The notes beneath the pieces are model-generated. The model was given only the letters and a program-made list of their open reading frames with translations. It searched no databases and was not told where the DNA came from. A program made the position numbers and the translations under genes. Shown here piece after piece: positions 1-5,505 of a stretch of 8,274 nucleotides of DNA (position 1 is its first letter; each line of letters opens with the position of its first letter). The DNA comes from Hyphomicrobiales bacterium (GTDB lineage: Bacteria > Pseudomonadota > Alphaproteobacteria > Rhizobiales > Rhizobiaceae). The DNA is taken from the NCBI GenBank assembly GCA_015654965.1, contig JAATGD010000012.1, forward strand, positions 1 through 8,274, written 5' to 3'.

Positions 1-760
1 GATCACTATCAAAGTCGTGCTTCAGCAGATCGCCGATGCTCTTGGTGACGTTGATCTCTATATCGAACAGCAACCCGAGAAATCACGGGCGTTCGCTACA
101 ATCACCACCAGTATTGCCCAGCGGCTTTTAGCGGCAGGGCGGGCGGAAGAAGCGTTGAACACCCTCGACAAAACGGAGTTAGATGGTCGTAGAGAGATAC
201 CTTCTGAGTGGCAGGCTTTACGTGCAGAGATTCTGGAAACCCTTGGACGTTCAGAAGAGGCGCAACAGTTTCGATTGAAGAGTTTTGAGCAGACGCTCAA
301 TGGCGAGATGTTACGTGAATATGTGAAACGGCTACCTGATTTTGATGACATTGAAGCTGAAGAAAAGGCATTCGCGTTCGTCCAGACTGTCCCTGATGCA
401 AACCGTGCGCTCTATTTCTTTATTCAGTATCCGGCACTTGCAGAAGCCTCAAAACTGGTGGTCAGCCGAGCCAGTGAGATGGATGGGAACCATTATGAGC
501 TGATGTCTGACGCCGCAGAGAAGCTTGCTGGTAAGTTTCCGTTGGTCGCGACTATCCTGTTGCGTGCGATGATTGATTTTACGCTCAATGGCGCTCGGTC
601 GAGCAGATACAAGCATGCAGCTCGGCATCTGCTTGAGTGTGGTGCTCTAGCCGGTAGCATTGAAGATTACGGCGCATTCGCTCCACATGAAGCTTACCAT
701 GCAGCATTGCGAAAGGTGCATGGCAGAAAGCATGGCTTCTGGCCGCTTGTGGATCGGTGA
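1..760 (+). CDS. DUF6880-like hypothetical protein, C-terminal part (5' truncated by window edge)
   Basis: The reading frame is open from the first bases and ends with TGA at 758-760. The GTG at 17 has no clear ribosome binding site, so the true start probably lies outside the window. The visible part is about 250 residues, mostly helical and soluble, with no signal peptide or membrane segment. Its middle (ERLLAAGRAEEALNTL-like helices, residues ~35-90 from the GTG) looks like a TPR-type helical repeat, and the end carries a GRKHGFWPL motif (near residue 237) that I associate with the DUF6880 family of large helical proteins of unknown function. The family call rests on memory of this C-terminal pattern and on the alpha-helical repeats; no function can be assigned. 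It lies beside the 3' end of a tRNA gene, the side where tRNA-targeted islands insert, but no integrase is visible. Confidence 0.6.
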   Translation, partial: ITIKVVLQQIADALGDVDLYIEQQPEKSRAFATITTSIAQRLLAAGRAEEALNTLDKTELDGRREIPSEWQALRAEILETLGRSEEAQQFRLKSFEQTLNGEMLREYVKRLPDFDDIEAEEKAFAFVQTVPDANRALYFFIQYPALAEASKLVVSRASEMDGNHYELMSDAAEKLAGKFPLVATILLRAMIDFTLNGARSSRYKHAARHLLECGALAGSIEDYGAFAPHEAYHAALRKVHGRKHGFWPLVDR

Positions 761-902
761 TTAAAATAGAACTTGGATTTGGCGCAAGAATCCTGATCGT
801 GCCGTAAGTGTGGCCCTTGATTAGAAAAGGTAAGTGCACCACTCAATTGAGGCCGCGCAAACAAAACGAATTCTCTGTAAGTTGCTGATTTTGAAATTTA
901 AA

Positions 903-992
<90 letters not shown>

Positions 993-1260
993 ACGAATAG
1001 CAACAGAAACTCATCCCTTATTGCTATTACGGGCGGTCGTTTAACACGCCTTTTTTTGAGAGACAAGTGGAAGACTGGGTGCTTCATACAAAAATGTATA
1101 ACCTTTTTGGTGGAGCGACCCTGATCGCACGCGAGCATTGTTTTTAAAAAGGTGCGATGACACAAGGCCTGATATGCTCTTAACCATATTAGGCAAATGG
1201 TATTGTGTGCGCTGTTTCCTTTGTTCTGTAGGGTGGACGTAAAAGGTTTGGGGAGATTGA

Positions 1261-1290
1261 ATGAACCCAGTTGCAAAAAATTGCAACTGA
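1261..1290 (+). CDS. Candidate leader mini-ORF MNPVAKNCN upstream of mur
   Basis: ATG at 1261 follows a strong Shine-Dalgarno GGGGAG at 1250-1255 with 5-nt spacing, a better site than the one in front of mur itself. It encodes nine residues and stops with TGA at 1288-1290, which is immediately followed by another ATG (1291, MLSEA, stop at 1306-1308). The 20-bp palindrome at 1269-1288 lies inside this mini-ORF. It is too short for a coding test, so translation is inferred only from the ribosome binding site. Confidence 0.35.
   Translation: MNPVAKNCN
1269..1288. promoter_or_regulatory. Perfect palindrome, candidate Mur/Fur-family operator in the mur leader
   Basis: AGTTGCAAAAAATTGCAACT is two perfect 8-bp arms (AGTTGCAA/TTGCAACT) around AAAA. 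Its TGCAA-N4-TTGCA core resembles the TGCAA/TTGCA-type Mur-responsive sequences known from rhizobial and Brucella manganese genes (recalled, not searched). It lies 27 bp before the mur start, so autoregulation is the simplest reading. The symmetry is seen; the protein that binds is inferred. Confidence 0.6.
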
Positions 1291-1315
1291 ATGCTATCTG
1301 AGGCATAATCCGGTT

Positions 1316-1741
1316 ATGAACGAAGCGCTTAAGAAACCCGATTATGAACAGGAACTGAGGCAGGCCGGGGTTCGCATTACCCGACCACGCCGCATTATCC
1401 TGAATATTTTGACCGAAACGGAAGATCATCCCGATGCGTTGGAGATTTTTCGCCGTGCGGTTGAAATCGATGGCAGTATTTCCTTGTCTACTGTTTATCG
1501 CACCATGAAACTTCTTGAGGAGCGTGGTGCGATTCATCGGCATGCTTTTGCCGGGGGGCCTTCGCGTTTCGAGCAGGCAAGTGGTGCGCATCACGATCAT
1601 ATCATCGATATGGAATCGGGCGATGTGGTTGAATTTCGCTCAGACAGGATCGAGAAACTACAGGAAGAAATCGCACGTTCCCTTGGCTATGAGATCGTGC
1701 ATCATCGCCTCGAACTTTATTGCCGGAAAATAAAATCCTGA
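1316..1741 (+). CDS. mur: Fur-family metalloregulator, Mur-type (manganese uptake regulator)
   Basis: A 141-residue cytoplasmic DNA-binding repressor of the Fur family. The N-terminal winged helix includes the recognition helix SLSTVYRTMKLLEERG (residues ~56-71). The C-terminal dimerisation and metal-binding half carries RFEQ (~84-87), HHDHIID (92-98), VEFRS and the tail HHRLELYC. Only one cysteine (C136) is present, so the structural CxxC zinc sites of classical Fur are missing, as in alphaproteobacterial Mur. EDHPD, the spacing of the HHDHIID motif and the LELY tail match rhizobial Mur/Fur as I recall it. In Brucella and rhizobia Mur represses manganese import (mntH, sitABCD) when Mn(II) is abundant. 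I chose ATG 1316 because the family starts near here; an in-frame TTG at 1271 would put the palindrome inside the gene. TGAGG (1299-1303) is a weak, distant ribosome binding site, so coupling to the upstream mini-ORFs is possible. It converges with the PAS-HWE kinase, 30 bp apart. A Zur or generic Fur role is less likely. Confidence 0.85.
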   Translation: MNEALKKPDYEQELRQAGVRITRPRRIILNILTETEDHPDALEIFRRAVEIDGSISLSTVYRTMKLLEERGAIHRHAFAGGPSRFEQASGAHHDHIIDMESGDVVEFRSDRIEKLQEEIARSLGYEIVHHRLELYCRKIKS

Positions 1742-1771
1742 GCATTGTTTCGTGCGACTGGAAATTTGATT

Positions 1772-2800
1772 TCAGGAATCGAATTGTTCGGCAGGGATGA
1801 TCAATGAATAGATGGCCCCCGTATCGCCAACGCGATAAAGAGCTTCGCCACTGACAGCAGAAGGAACGATACGTTGCAGGACGGCGCTGCCGAAGCGCGG
1901 ATCGTGTTCATAGGCGTCAGACATTTCCGGATTGCTTTCCTTCCAGCGGAAAAGCAATTGTGCGTCATTTTCTTCGGTACGTGTGACATGGGCTGAAATG
2001 ACGACATGGCCATTCATAATCGAAAGACCGCCAAAAGAGGTGGCATTGACCACCAGTTCATGCAGTGCCAGCCCCACATGCAAGGCAGATCCCGGAAACA
2101 GATAAGGGTTGTCGCCTTCGATACTCAAGCGCTTGTCATTGATATCGATGTATTTTTCGATTTGCGAGTGAACGAGGTCGCGAAACAGTGCGCCATGCCA
2201 GTTTGAATCGGTGACCAGATCCTGTGAATAGGAGAGTGACTGGATACGACCCCGGAATTTTGGCAGGAATTCATCTATCGTGTCGGTGAAACGTGCCGTC
2301 TGGCTGGCAATGCTCTGGACAATCGCCAAAAGGTTTTTCGAGCGATGGCTGACTTCCCGCAGCAGAGCTTTAAGAACCTGCTCACGCCGTTTGACTTCGC
2401 TGATTTCGCGAACCGTCGTAACCAGTCCGAGAACATGGTTCTCGCCATCAAGATCGCAATCAATGTGAAGTTCGATCCAGCGCATTTTATTGCCGTCCAT
2501 GATGGAAAGCTCGATGCTTTGCGGGGCCAGGGTTTCCAGAACCGTCTGCCTGGTTGCCTGGAGTTGGGGGAGCGAGGATGAGGCGATAAAGTCACCGTCT
2601 CGACCGCCCGCTTTCCAGCTTGCTTGCCAGTAGGATGGAATATTCTCACCCCAGCTATAGACCATGTCAGGTCGCTGATAGAGAACGCATATATTACTGT
2701 TATGGACAGCCCGAAGCAGCGCCCTGAGGCGATCCGTCTCTAGCATTATTTCCTGAGGTGAGAAGCTGGATGTGTTCATCAAGGTCTCGATGGCTGTCAT
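1772..2800 (-). CDS. PAS-HWE sensor histidine kinase next to the PhyR/EcfG locus
   Basis: A 342-residue soluble kinase with no membrane segment. A PAS-like sensor domain occupies residues ~22-136. It has no GRNCRFLQ-type flavin cysteine motif, so it is not the LOV kinase of Brucella. The dimerisation helix contains EVSHRSKNLLAIVQSIASQ with phosphoacceptor H152. The ATPase domain has HELVVNATSFGGLS (H247, N252), W286-K-E288 and RFGSAVLQRIVPSAVSG (302-318). The histidine in HEL plus W-x-E define the HWE subfamily, which lacks a normal F box. HWE and HisKA_2 kinases are the usual phosphodonors or phosphatases for PhyR, so this protein probably controls PhyR; the signal is unknown. Its PAS domain places sensing in the cytosol. 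The upstream ATG (2800) directly abuts a 104-bp repeat and lacks a ribosome binding site there; the internal ATG at 2779 (MNTSSF, residue 8) is an alternative start and leaves all domains intact. Confidence 0.9.
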   Translation of the reverse strand: MTAIETLMNTSSFSPQEIMLETDRLRALLRAVHNSNICVLYQRPDMVYSWGENIPSYWQASWKAGGRDGDFIASSSLPQLQATRQTVLETLAPQSIELSIMDGNKMRWIELHIDCDLDGENHVLGLVTTVREISEVKRREQVLKALLREVSHRSKNLLAIVQSIASQTARFTDTIDEFLPKFRGRIQSLSYSQDLVTDSNWHGALFRDLVHSQIEKYIDINDKRLSIEGDNPYLFPGSALHVGLALHELVVNATSFGGLSIMNGHVVISAHVTRTEENDAQLLFRWKESNPEMSDAYEHDPRFGSAVLQRIVPSAVSGEALYRVGDTGAIYSLIIPAEQFDS

Positions 2801-2904
2801 TAGAGCGCGTTTCGATCTGATTGGATCAGATCGGCGCTCTAACTCCTTTTATTTTAAGCATAATCTTATCGATCCTCGTTTCACTCCGGTCGGATTATGC
2901 TCTA
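2801..2904. repeat. 104-bp palindromic intergenic repeat, Bru-RS-like
   Basis: The element starts TAGAGC and ends ATGCTCTA and consists of two hairpins. The first pairs TAGAGCGC (2801-2808) with GCGCTCTA (2834-2841) and, inside it, CGATCTGAT (2813-2821) with ATCAGATCG (2825-2833). The second pairs AGCATAATC (2857-2865) with GATTATGCT (2893-2901). Length, ends and two-hairpin layout fit the 103-105-bp Brucella repeats Bru-RS1/RS2, a non-coding, probably MITE-like family, as I recall it. It touches the first ATG of the PAS-HWE kinase. Confidence 0.75.
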
Positions 2905-3188
2905 AATTGAACATTCTCTGAAGAAGGAATATTCAGAATGGCATCAATATAACGCCGTTAAAGCACCTTAAAGCGTAGGAAATATTGTATGCGACATTGA
3001 ATTCAATTGTTATGGATGTACTTTTTTACAAAAGGGGTATTTTCATTGGTTTCATGGAATTACTCTCTTTTTTATATTTGTATTCACGAGGTGTTGCATT
3101 TTTCGCAACACCTCATTTCGTTTGCCATAGGTCGGACCTGCCACTGCTCGGACAGAGGCCAATGATTGAATATTGCTCCTGCTTCGGC
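2905..3188. other. AT-rich intergenic region without a convincing gene
   Basis: This stretch lies between the repeat and the stop codon of the DUF1328 gene. It is rich in A and T, with T-runs near 3020, 3040 and 3070, and holds one clear hairpin (3088-3114). It must contain the promoter of the minus-strand kinase unless that promoter is in the repeat. I find no GGAAC-type EcfG -35 element here on either strand. An open frame from 2985 on the plus strand has unusual composition and overlaps the DUF1328 gene, so I do not call it. Confidence 0.5.
3088..3114. terminator. Hairpin downstream of the DUF1328 gene, possible terminator
   Basis: GAGGTGTTGC (3088-3097) and GCAACACCTC (3105-3114) form a perfect 10-bp stem with a 7-nt loop. 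It lies about 75 nt past the DUF1328 stop. On the plus strand it is followed by ATTTCGTTT; on the minus strand no U-run follows directly. It may end minus-strand transcription by structure alone, or end a plus-strand transcript that I cannot otherwise identify. Confidence 0.45.
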
Positions 3189-3353
3189 TCAAGTCCTTCG
3201 TATGGCCGATGCAATCAACGAAATCGCCAGCAGGGCGAGGAAGACGAAGAACAGAATTTGAGCAATGCCTGCTGAAGCGCCAGCTATACCGCCAAACCCC
3301 AAAGCGCCTGCGACGAGAGCCACAACAAGAAATACGAGCGCATAATAAAGCAT
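3189..3353 (-). CDS. DUF1328/UPF0391 (YtjA-type) small membrane protein
   Basis: A 54-residue protein starting MLYYALVFLVVALVAGALGF and ending LIASAIRRT. Two hydrophobic helices (residues ~4-20 and ~32-50) are joined by the glycine/alanine linker GGIAGASAGIAQ, the hallmark of the DUF1328/UPF0391 family, and the length is right for it. It should sit in the inner membrane; the family's molecular function is unknown. The start is firm: AGGAG lies within GAGAGGAG (plus-strand 3361-3368), 7 nt before the ATG. An EcfG-type promoter (GGAAC-N17-CGTT, 3410-3385) gives a leader of only about 25 nt, so the gene is likely switched on by the stress sigma factor encoded 1.5 kb away. It lies downstream of phyR on the same strand, but a 208-bp gap and its own promoter argue that it is not simply part of a phyR operon. 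Confidence 0.9.
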   Translation of the reverse strand: MLYYALVFLVVALVAGALGFGGIAGASAGIAQILFFVFLALLAISLIASAIRRT

Positions 3354-3384
3354 GTTCAGTCTCCTCTCTATTTGATGGGGAATA

Positions 3385-3410
3385 AACGTATTTGCTGTGC
3401 ATTCGGTTCC
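3385..3410 (-). promoter_or_regulatory. EcfG-type promoter for the DUF1328 gene
   Basis: On the minus strand GGAAC (3410-3406) is followed after 17 nt by CGTT (3388-3385). This matches the alphaproteobacterial general stress promoter consensus GGAAC-N16/17-cGTT. Transcription would start about 25 nt before the ATG, with the GAGGAG ribosome binding site just inside the mRNA. The match and placement are seen; use by EcfG is inferred. Confidence 0.75.
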
Positions 3411-3561
3411 TGTTGATCGTTGAATAAAGGGAATTCAGTGCTGAAAATTGTGGTCCTGCAAAATGAGCGCGCCCAGAGTTTTGCGGGAAATATGCATTTT
3501 CAGGCACTCCCCTTACGAAGCGCTACTCTCATGGACGGATATGCAGCCCTGACCGGCTGGA

Positions 3562-4356
3562 TCAGGCCGCTATGCGTGACGCTTCTTCAAAAAACAGGGC
3601 TTGGCTGATCAAGGCCTTCACCATATCCGGGTTGAAAGGTTTGGTGACAAGGAAGGTCGGCTCCGGGCGTTCACCAGTGAGCAATCGCTCCGGAAAAGCG
3701 GTAATGAAAATTACGGGTATTGTATCGTCTTGCAGGATCTCATTGACCGTATCAATTCCAGAACTGCCGTCAGCGAGTTGGATATCGGCAAGAACCATGC
3801 GCGGCTTTTCTTGTTTGTAGAGGGCCAGCGCTTCGTCTTTGGTGCGTGCAATACCCACCACCTCATGCCCGAGACTTTCCACCATTTGCTCGATGTCCAT
3901 GGCAATGAGGGGTTCATCCTCGATAATCATGATGCGTGTCGCAACCTGACGGGAGATTTCCGTTGAGGCAGTCGAAAGCAACTGGTTCAATTCGTTATCG
4001 CTAACATCCAGTATCTCGGCGGCTTCCTTGTCGCTAAAGCCCTCAACCGAAACCAGCAAAAACGCCTGACGGGGGCGGGGTGAGATATGAGACAGATTGC
4101 GGGTGGCCCGTTGTTCCCAGACAATGTCCGATGCCTGTTCGGGGACATGTACCGAGGCCGTCCTATAAAGATCGCAAAACAGGCGATAAAGACCGATGCG
4201 ATCAGAAGAGGTTGTGGGGAAAATATTGAGATCAGCAATAAGCGCTTCGAGGGCTGCTGCCACATAGGCATCGCCAGATGCCTGAGAGCCTGTAAGCGCG
4301 CGGGAAAAACGGCGAAGGTAAGGAAGGTGCGGCGCAATACGCGTCGATAACGTCAT
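3562..4356 (-). CDS. phyR: PhyR anti-anti-sigma factor / response regulator of the general stress response
   Basis: A 264-residue cytoplasmic protein with an N-terminal sigma-factor-like domain (residues ~1-135) and a C-terminal receiver (~140-260). The sigma4-like part includes ISPRPRQAFLLVSVEGFSDKEAAEIL (91-116), but basic DNA-contact residues are poor, as expected for a decoy. The receiver carries IIEDEP (acidic E146/D147), phosphoacceptor D191 in LADIQL, T219 in FITAFPERLL and K239 in VTKPF, so all catalytic residues are present. In this family, phosphorylation exposes the sigma-like domain, which binds NepR and frees EcfG. The start follows GAGGAG (plus-strand 4367-4372) with 10-nt spacing. 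The gene is divergent from nepR-ecfG and has an EcfG-type promoter about 140 bp upstream, giving positive feedback. The two kinases in the window are the likely phosphodonors. Confidence 0.97.
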   Translation of the reverse strand: MTLSTRIAPHLPYLRRFSRALTGSQASGDAYVAAALEALIADLNIFPTTSSDRIGLYRLFCDLYRTASVHVPEQASDIVWEQRATRNLSHISPRPRQAFLLVSVEGFSDKEAAEILDVSDNELNQLLSTASTEISRQVATRIMIIEDEPLIAMDIEQMVESLGHEVVGIARTKDEALALYKQEKPRMVLADIQLADGSSGIDTVNEILQDDTIPVIFITAFPERLLTGERPEPTFLVTKPFNPDMVKALISQALFFEEASRIAA

Positions 4357-4409
4357 GGTATAAAAACTCCTCGGTTGCCGCTTTATTTTTAACGGTCATT
4401 ATGAATGCA

Positions 4410-4445
4410 AAACCGGATCTCATTAAACGTATTTGGATCCGGTTT
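4410..4445. promoter_or_regulatory. Perfect inverted repeat in the phyR leader
   Basis: AAACCGGATC (4410-4419) and GATCCGGTTT (4436-4445) form a 10-bp perfect stem with a 16-nt loop. On the phyR strand it lies 54-89 nt before the ATG, inside the predicted 5' UTR. The second arm runs into GGTTTTGC, a short U-run, so an attenuator is conceivable; an operator is equally possible. Confidence 0.5.
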
Positions 4446-4462
4446 GCGCCAGAAGCCAACCG

Positions 4463-4480
4463 CTGAAAGCTTGCTTTCAG
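4463..4480. promoter_or_regulatory. Inverted repeat at the predicted 5' end of phyR mRNA
   Basis: CTGAAAGC (4463-4470) and GCTTTCAG (4473-4480) are perfect arms around TT, with GCGCC (4446-4450) and GGCGC (4480-4484) as outer complementary blocks. It falls about 18-35 nt downstream of the predicted -10 element of the phyR promoter, so it would be near the 5' end of the transcript or act as a repressor site. Confidence 0.4.
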
Positions 4481-4497
4481 GCGCACATCATGATGCT

Positions 4498-4522
4498 AAC
4501 GGCTTTGCGCAAAAAAAGTTCC
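4498..4522 (-). promoter_or_regulatory. EcfG-type promoter for phyR
   Basis: On the minus strand GGAAC (4522-4518) is followed after 16 nt by CGTT (4501-4498), matching the EcfG consensus GGAAC-N16/17-cGTT. Transcription would start near 4490 and give a leader of about 130 nt. It supports autoregulation of the stress response, a known property of this regulon in alphaproteobacteria. Confidence 0.75.
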
Positions 4523-4541
4523 GGGAGCGGAGGGATTTCGG

Positions 4542-4566
4542 GGAACTTTTTTGCCGATTATGCATT
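4542..4566 (+). promoter_or_regulatory. Weaker EcfG-type promoter candidate for nepR-ecfG
   Basis: GGAAC at 4542-4546 is followed after 16 nt by CATT (4563-4566), one mismatch from cGTT. A transcript would start near 4573, about 60 nt before nepR. Its -35 region and that of the phyR promoter form a perfect 11-bp inverted repeat (4512-4522 and 4542-4552). Confidence 0.5.
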
Positions 4567-4631
4567 TCCGCTCCAGCACACCATACCAAATACCAACCGG
4601 GACAAAGGCGTTTCGCCAGAACGATCAGCTT

Positions 4632-4853
4632 ATGACAGATAAAGACAAGCTTTTAATGAATGACGCCCGGTCGTTGCGGCGCAGCCAAAAGGATATTTTA
4701 GGGCCTCATTGTGAAGTCGGATTTAAATTAAGGGCCTTGTACGCATCGATACAAGATGAGACTATTCCTGATCGCTTCCTTGATCTTCTCGAAAAGCTTG
4801 ATCAGGTTGAACAGGAGAGTATGCGTGGACAGAGTTCCCGGTCCGCCGGTTGA
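4632..4853 (+). CDS. nepR: NepR anti-sigma factor
   Basis: A 73-residue soluble protein whose core GFKLRALYASIQDETIPDR (30-48) followed by FLDLLEKLDQ (49-58) is the NepR signature. This helix pair clamps either EcfG or the sigma-like domain of PhyR, so NepR holds EcfG inactive until PhyR is phosphorylated. The length is usual for the family, with poorly conserved ends. ATG 4632 lacks a strong ribosome binding site, and ATG 4656 (residue 9) is an alternative that leaves the core intact. The 3' end overlaps ecfG by 29 nt, so the anti-sigma factor and its sigma factor are probably translated in a coupled way. The gene is small and is easily missed in annotation. Confidence 0.93.
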   Translation: MTDKDKLLMNDARSLRRSQKDILGPHCEVGFKLRALYASIQDETIPDRFLDLLEKLDQVEQESMRGQSSRSAG

Positions 4854-5397
4854 CGGCAACAGTGAGTTTAAACGCGAGCTTTTAGGATCGCTGCCCAGTC
4901 TGCGCGCCTTTGCCATGTCGCTTATCGGGCAGCAGGACAAGGCGGATGATCTTGTGCAGGACACGATCATGAAAGCCTGGGCCAAGCAGGATTCTTTTGA
5001 GCTGGGAACCAATATGAAGGCTTGGCTTTTCACCATTCTGCGCAATGAATTCTACACCCAGATGCGTAAACGCGGGCGTGAAGTGCAGGATACGGACGGC
5101 ATATATAGTGAACAGCTTGCCGTGCATCCATCGCAATATGGCGCCCTTGATCTTCAGGATTTTCGTGCGGCGCTAGATCAGTTGCCGGATGATCAGCGTG
5201 AGGCAATCATCCTGATTGGCGCTTCCGGTTTCGCTTATGAAGAGGCAGCGGAGATTTGTGGTTGTGCTGTGGGAACGATCAAAAGCCGCGTCAGCCGGGC
5301 GCGTTCACGCTTGCAGGAAATTCTCAAGATTGAAGGCGAGGGAGATTATGGCCCGGATGCCGACTCTTCACGCGTGACTTTGAGAAGTTTTGCCTGA
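4825..5397 (+). CDS. ecfG: ECF sigma factor EcfG (RpoE1 of Brucella), general stress sigma factor
   Basis: With a GTG start the protein has 190 residues. Sigma region 2 spans ~20-82, with DDLVQDTIMKAW (41-52) for core RNA polymerase binding and KAWLFTILRNEFYTQMRK (65-82) for -10 recognition. Sigma4 spans ~108-165, with LPDDQREAIILIG and the helix-turn-helix FAYEEAAEICGCAVGTIKSR. No C-terminal SnoaL or other extra domain is present. I chose GTG 4825 because AGGAG (4813-4817) lies 7 nt upstream and the mature sequence begins right before the sigma2 region; a frame-open ATG at 4756 would add 23 residues out of nepR coding sequence. EcfG directs transcription from GGAAC-type promoters, three of which I find in this window. 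It is held by NepR and released by PhyR. Confidence 0.95.
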   Translation: MDRVPGPPVDGNSEFKRELLGSLPSLRAFAMSLIGQQDKADDLVQDTIMKAWAKQDSFELGTNMKAWLFTILRNEFYTQMRKRGREVQDTDGIYSEQLAVHPSQYGALDLQDFRAALDQLPDDQREAIILIGASGFAYEEAAEICGCAVGTIKSRVSRARSRLQEILKIEGEGDYGPDADSSRVTLRSFA

Positions 5398-5476
5398 ATC
5401 ATGTCCCAGCAATCGGTTTTTGCTCCGAGAAAAAAGATTTTTTCCGACAGGTACTTGAAGCTTAGCTTAGGCTGAT

Positions 5477-5496
5477 ATTTCCTGTGGGCAGGAAAT
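5477..5496 (+). promoter_or_regulatory. Hairpin overlapping the ribosome binding site of the CHASE3 kinase
   Basis: ATTTCCTG (5477-5484) and CAGGAAAT (5489-5496) form a perfect 8-bp stem with loop TGGG. The second arm contains AGGAAA, the only plausible Shine-Dalgarno sequence for the ATG at 5506. In mRNA it would hide that site; as DNA it could be an operator. Confidence 0.5.
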
Positions 5497-5505
5497 CACT
5501 CTCAC

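Noticed and set aside
1758..1775. CTGGAAAT-TTG-ATTTCAG hairpin between mur and the kinase
   Set aside because: It is short, AT-rich and bulged, with no U-run, so too weak to call a terminator.
1772..2800. Assignment of the PAS-HWE kinase as the LOV photoreceptor kinase of Brucella
   Set aside because: The flavin-binding cysteine motif (GRNCRFLQ-like) is absent from the sensor domain.
2985..3275. 96-residue plus-strand open frame in the AT-rich gap
   Set aside because: It runs antisense over the well-supported DUF1328 gene, crosses the perfect hairpin at 3088-3114 and has odd composition.
3420..3608. 62-residue plus-strand open frame near the 3' end of phyR
   Set aside because: It begins at a TTG without a ribosome binding site and overlaps the antisense of phyR; nothing supports translation.
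4756..4824. Upstream ATG extension of ecfG
   Set aside because: The added 23 residues are the out-of-frame reading of conserved nepR sequence, and GTG 4825 has a good ribosome binding site.
5429..5444. GAAAAAA-GA-TTTTTTC as a terminator after ecfG
   Set aside because: The 2-nt centre cannot form a hairpin loop and the stem is A/T only; no GC-rich stem is present.
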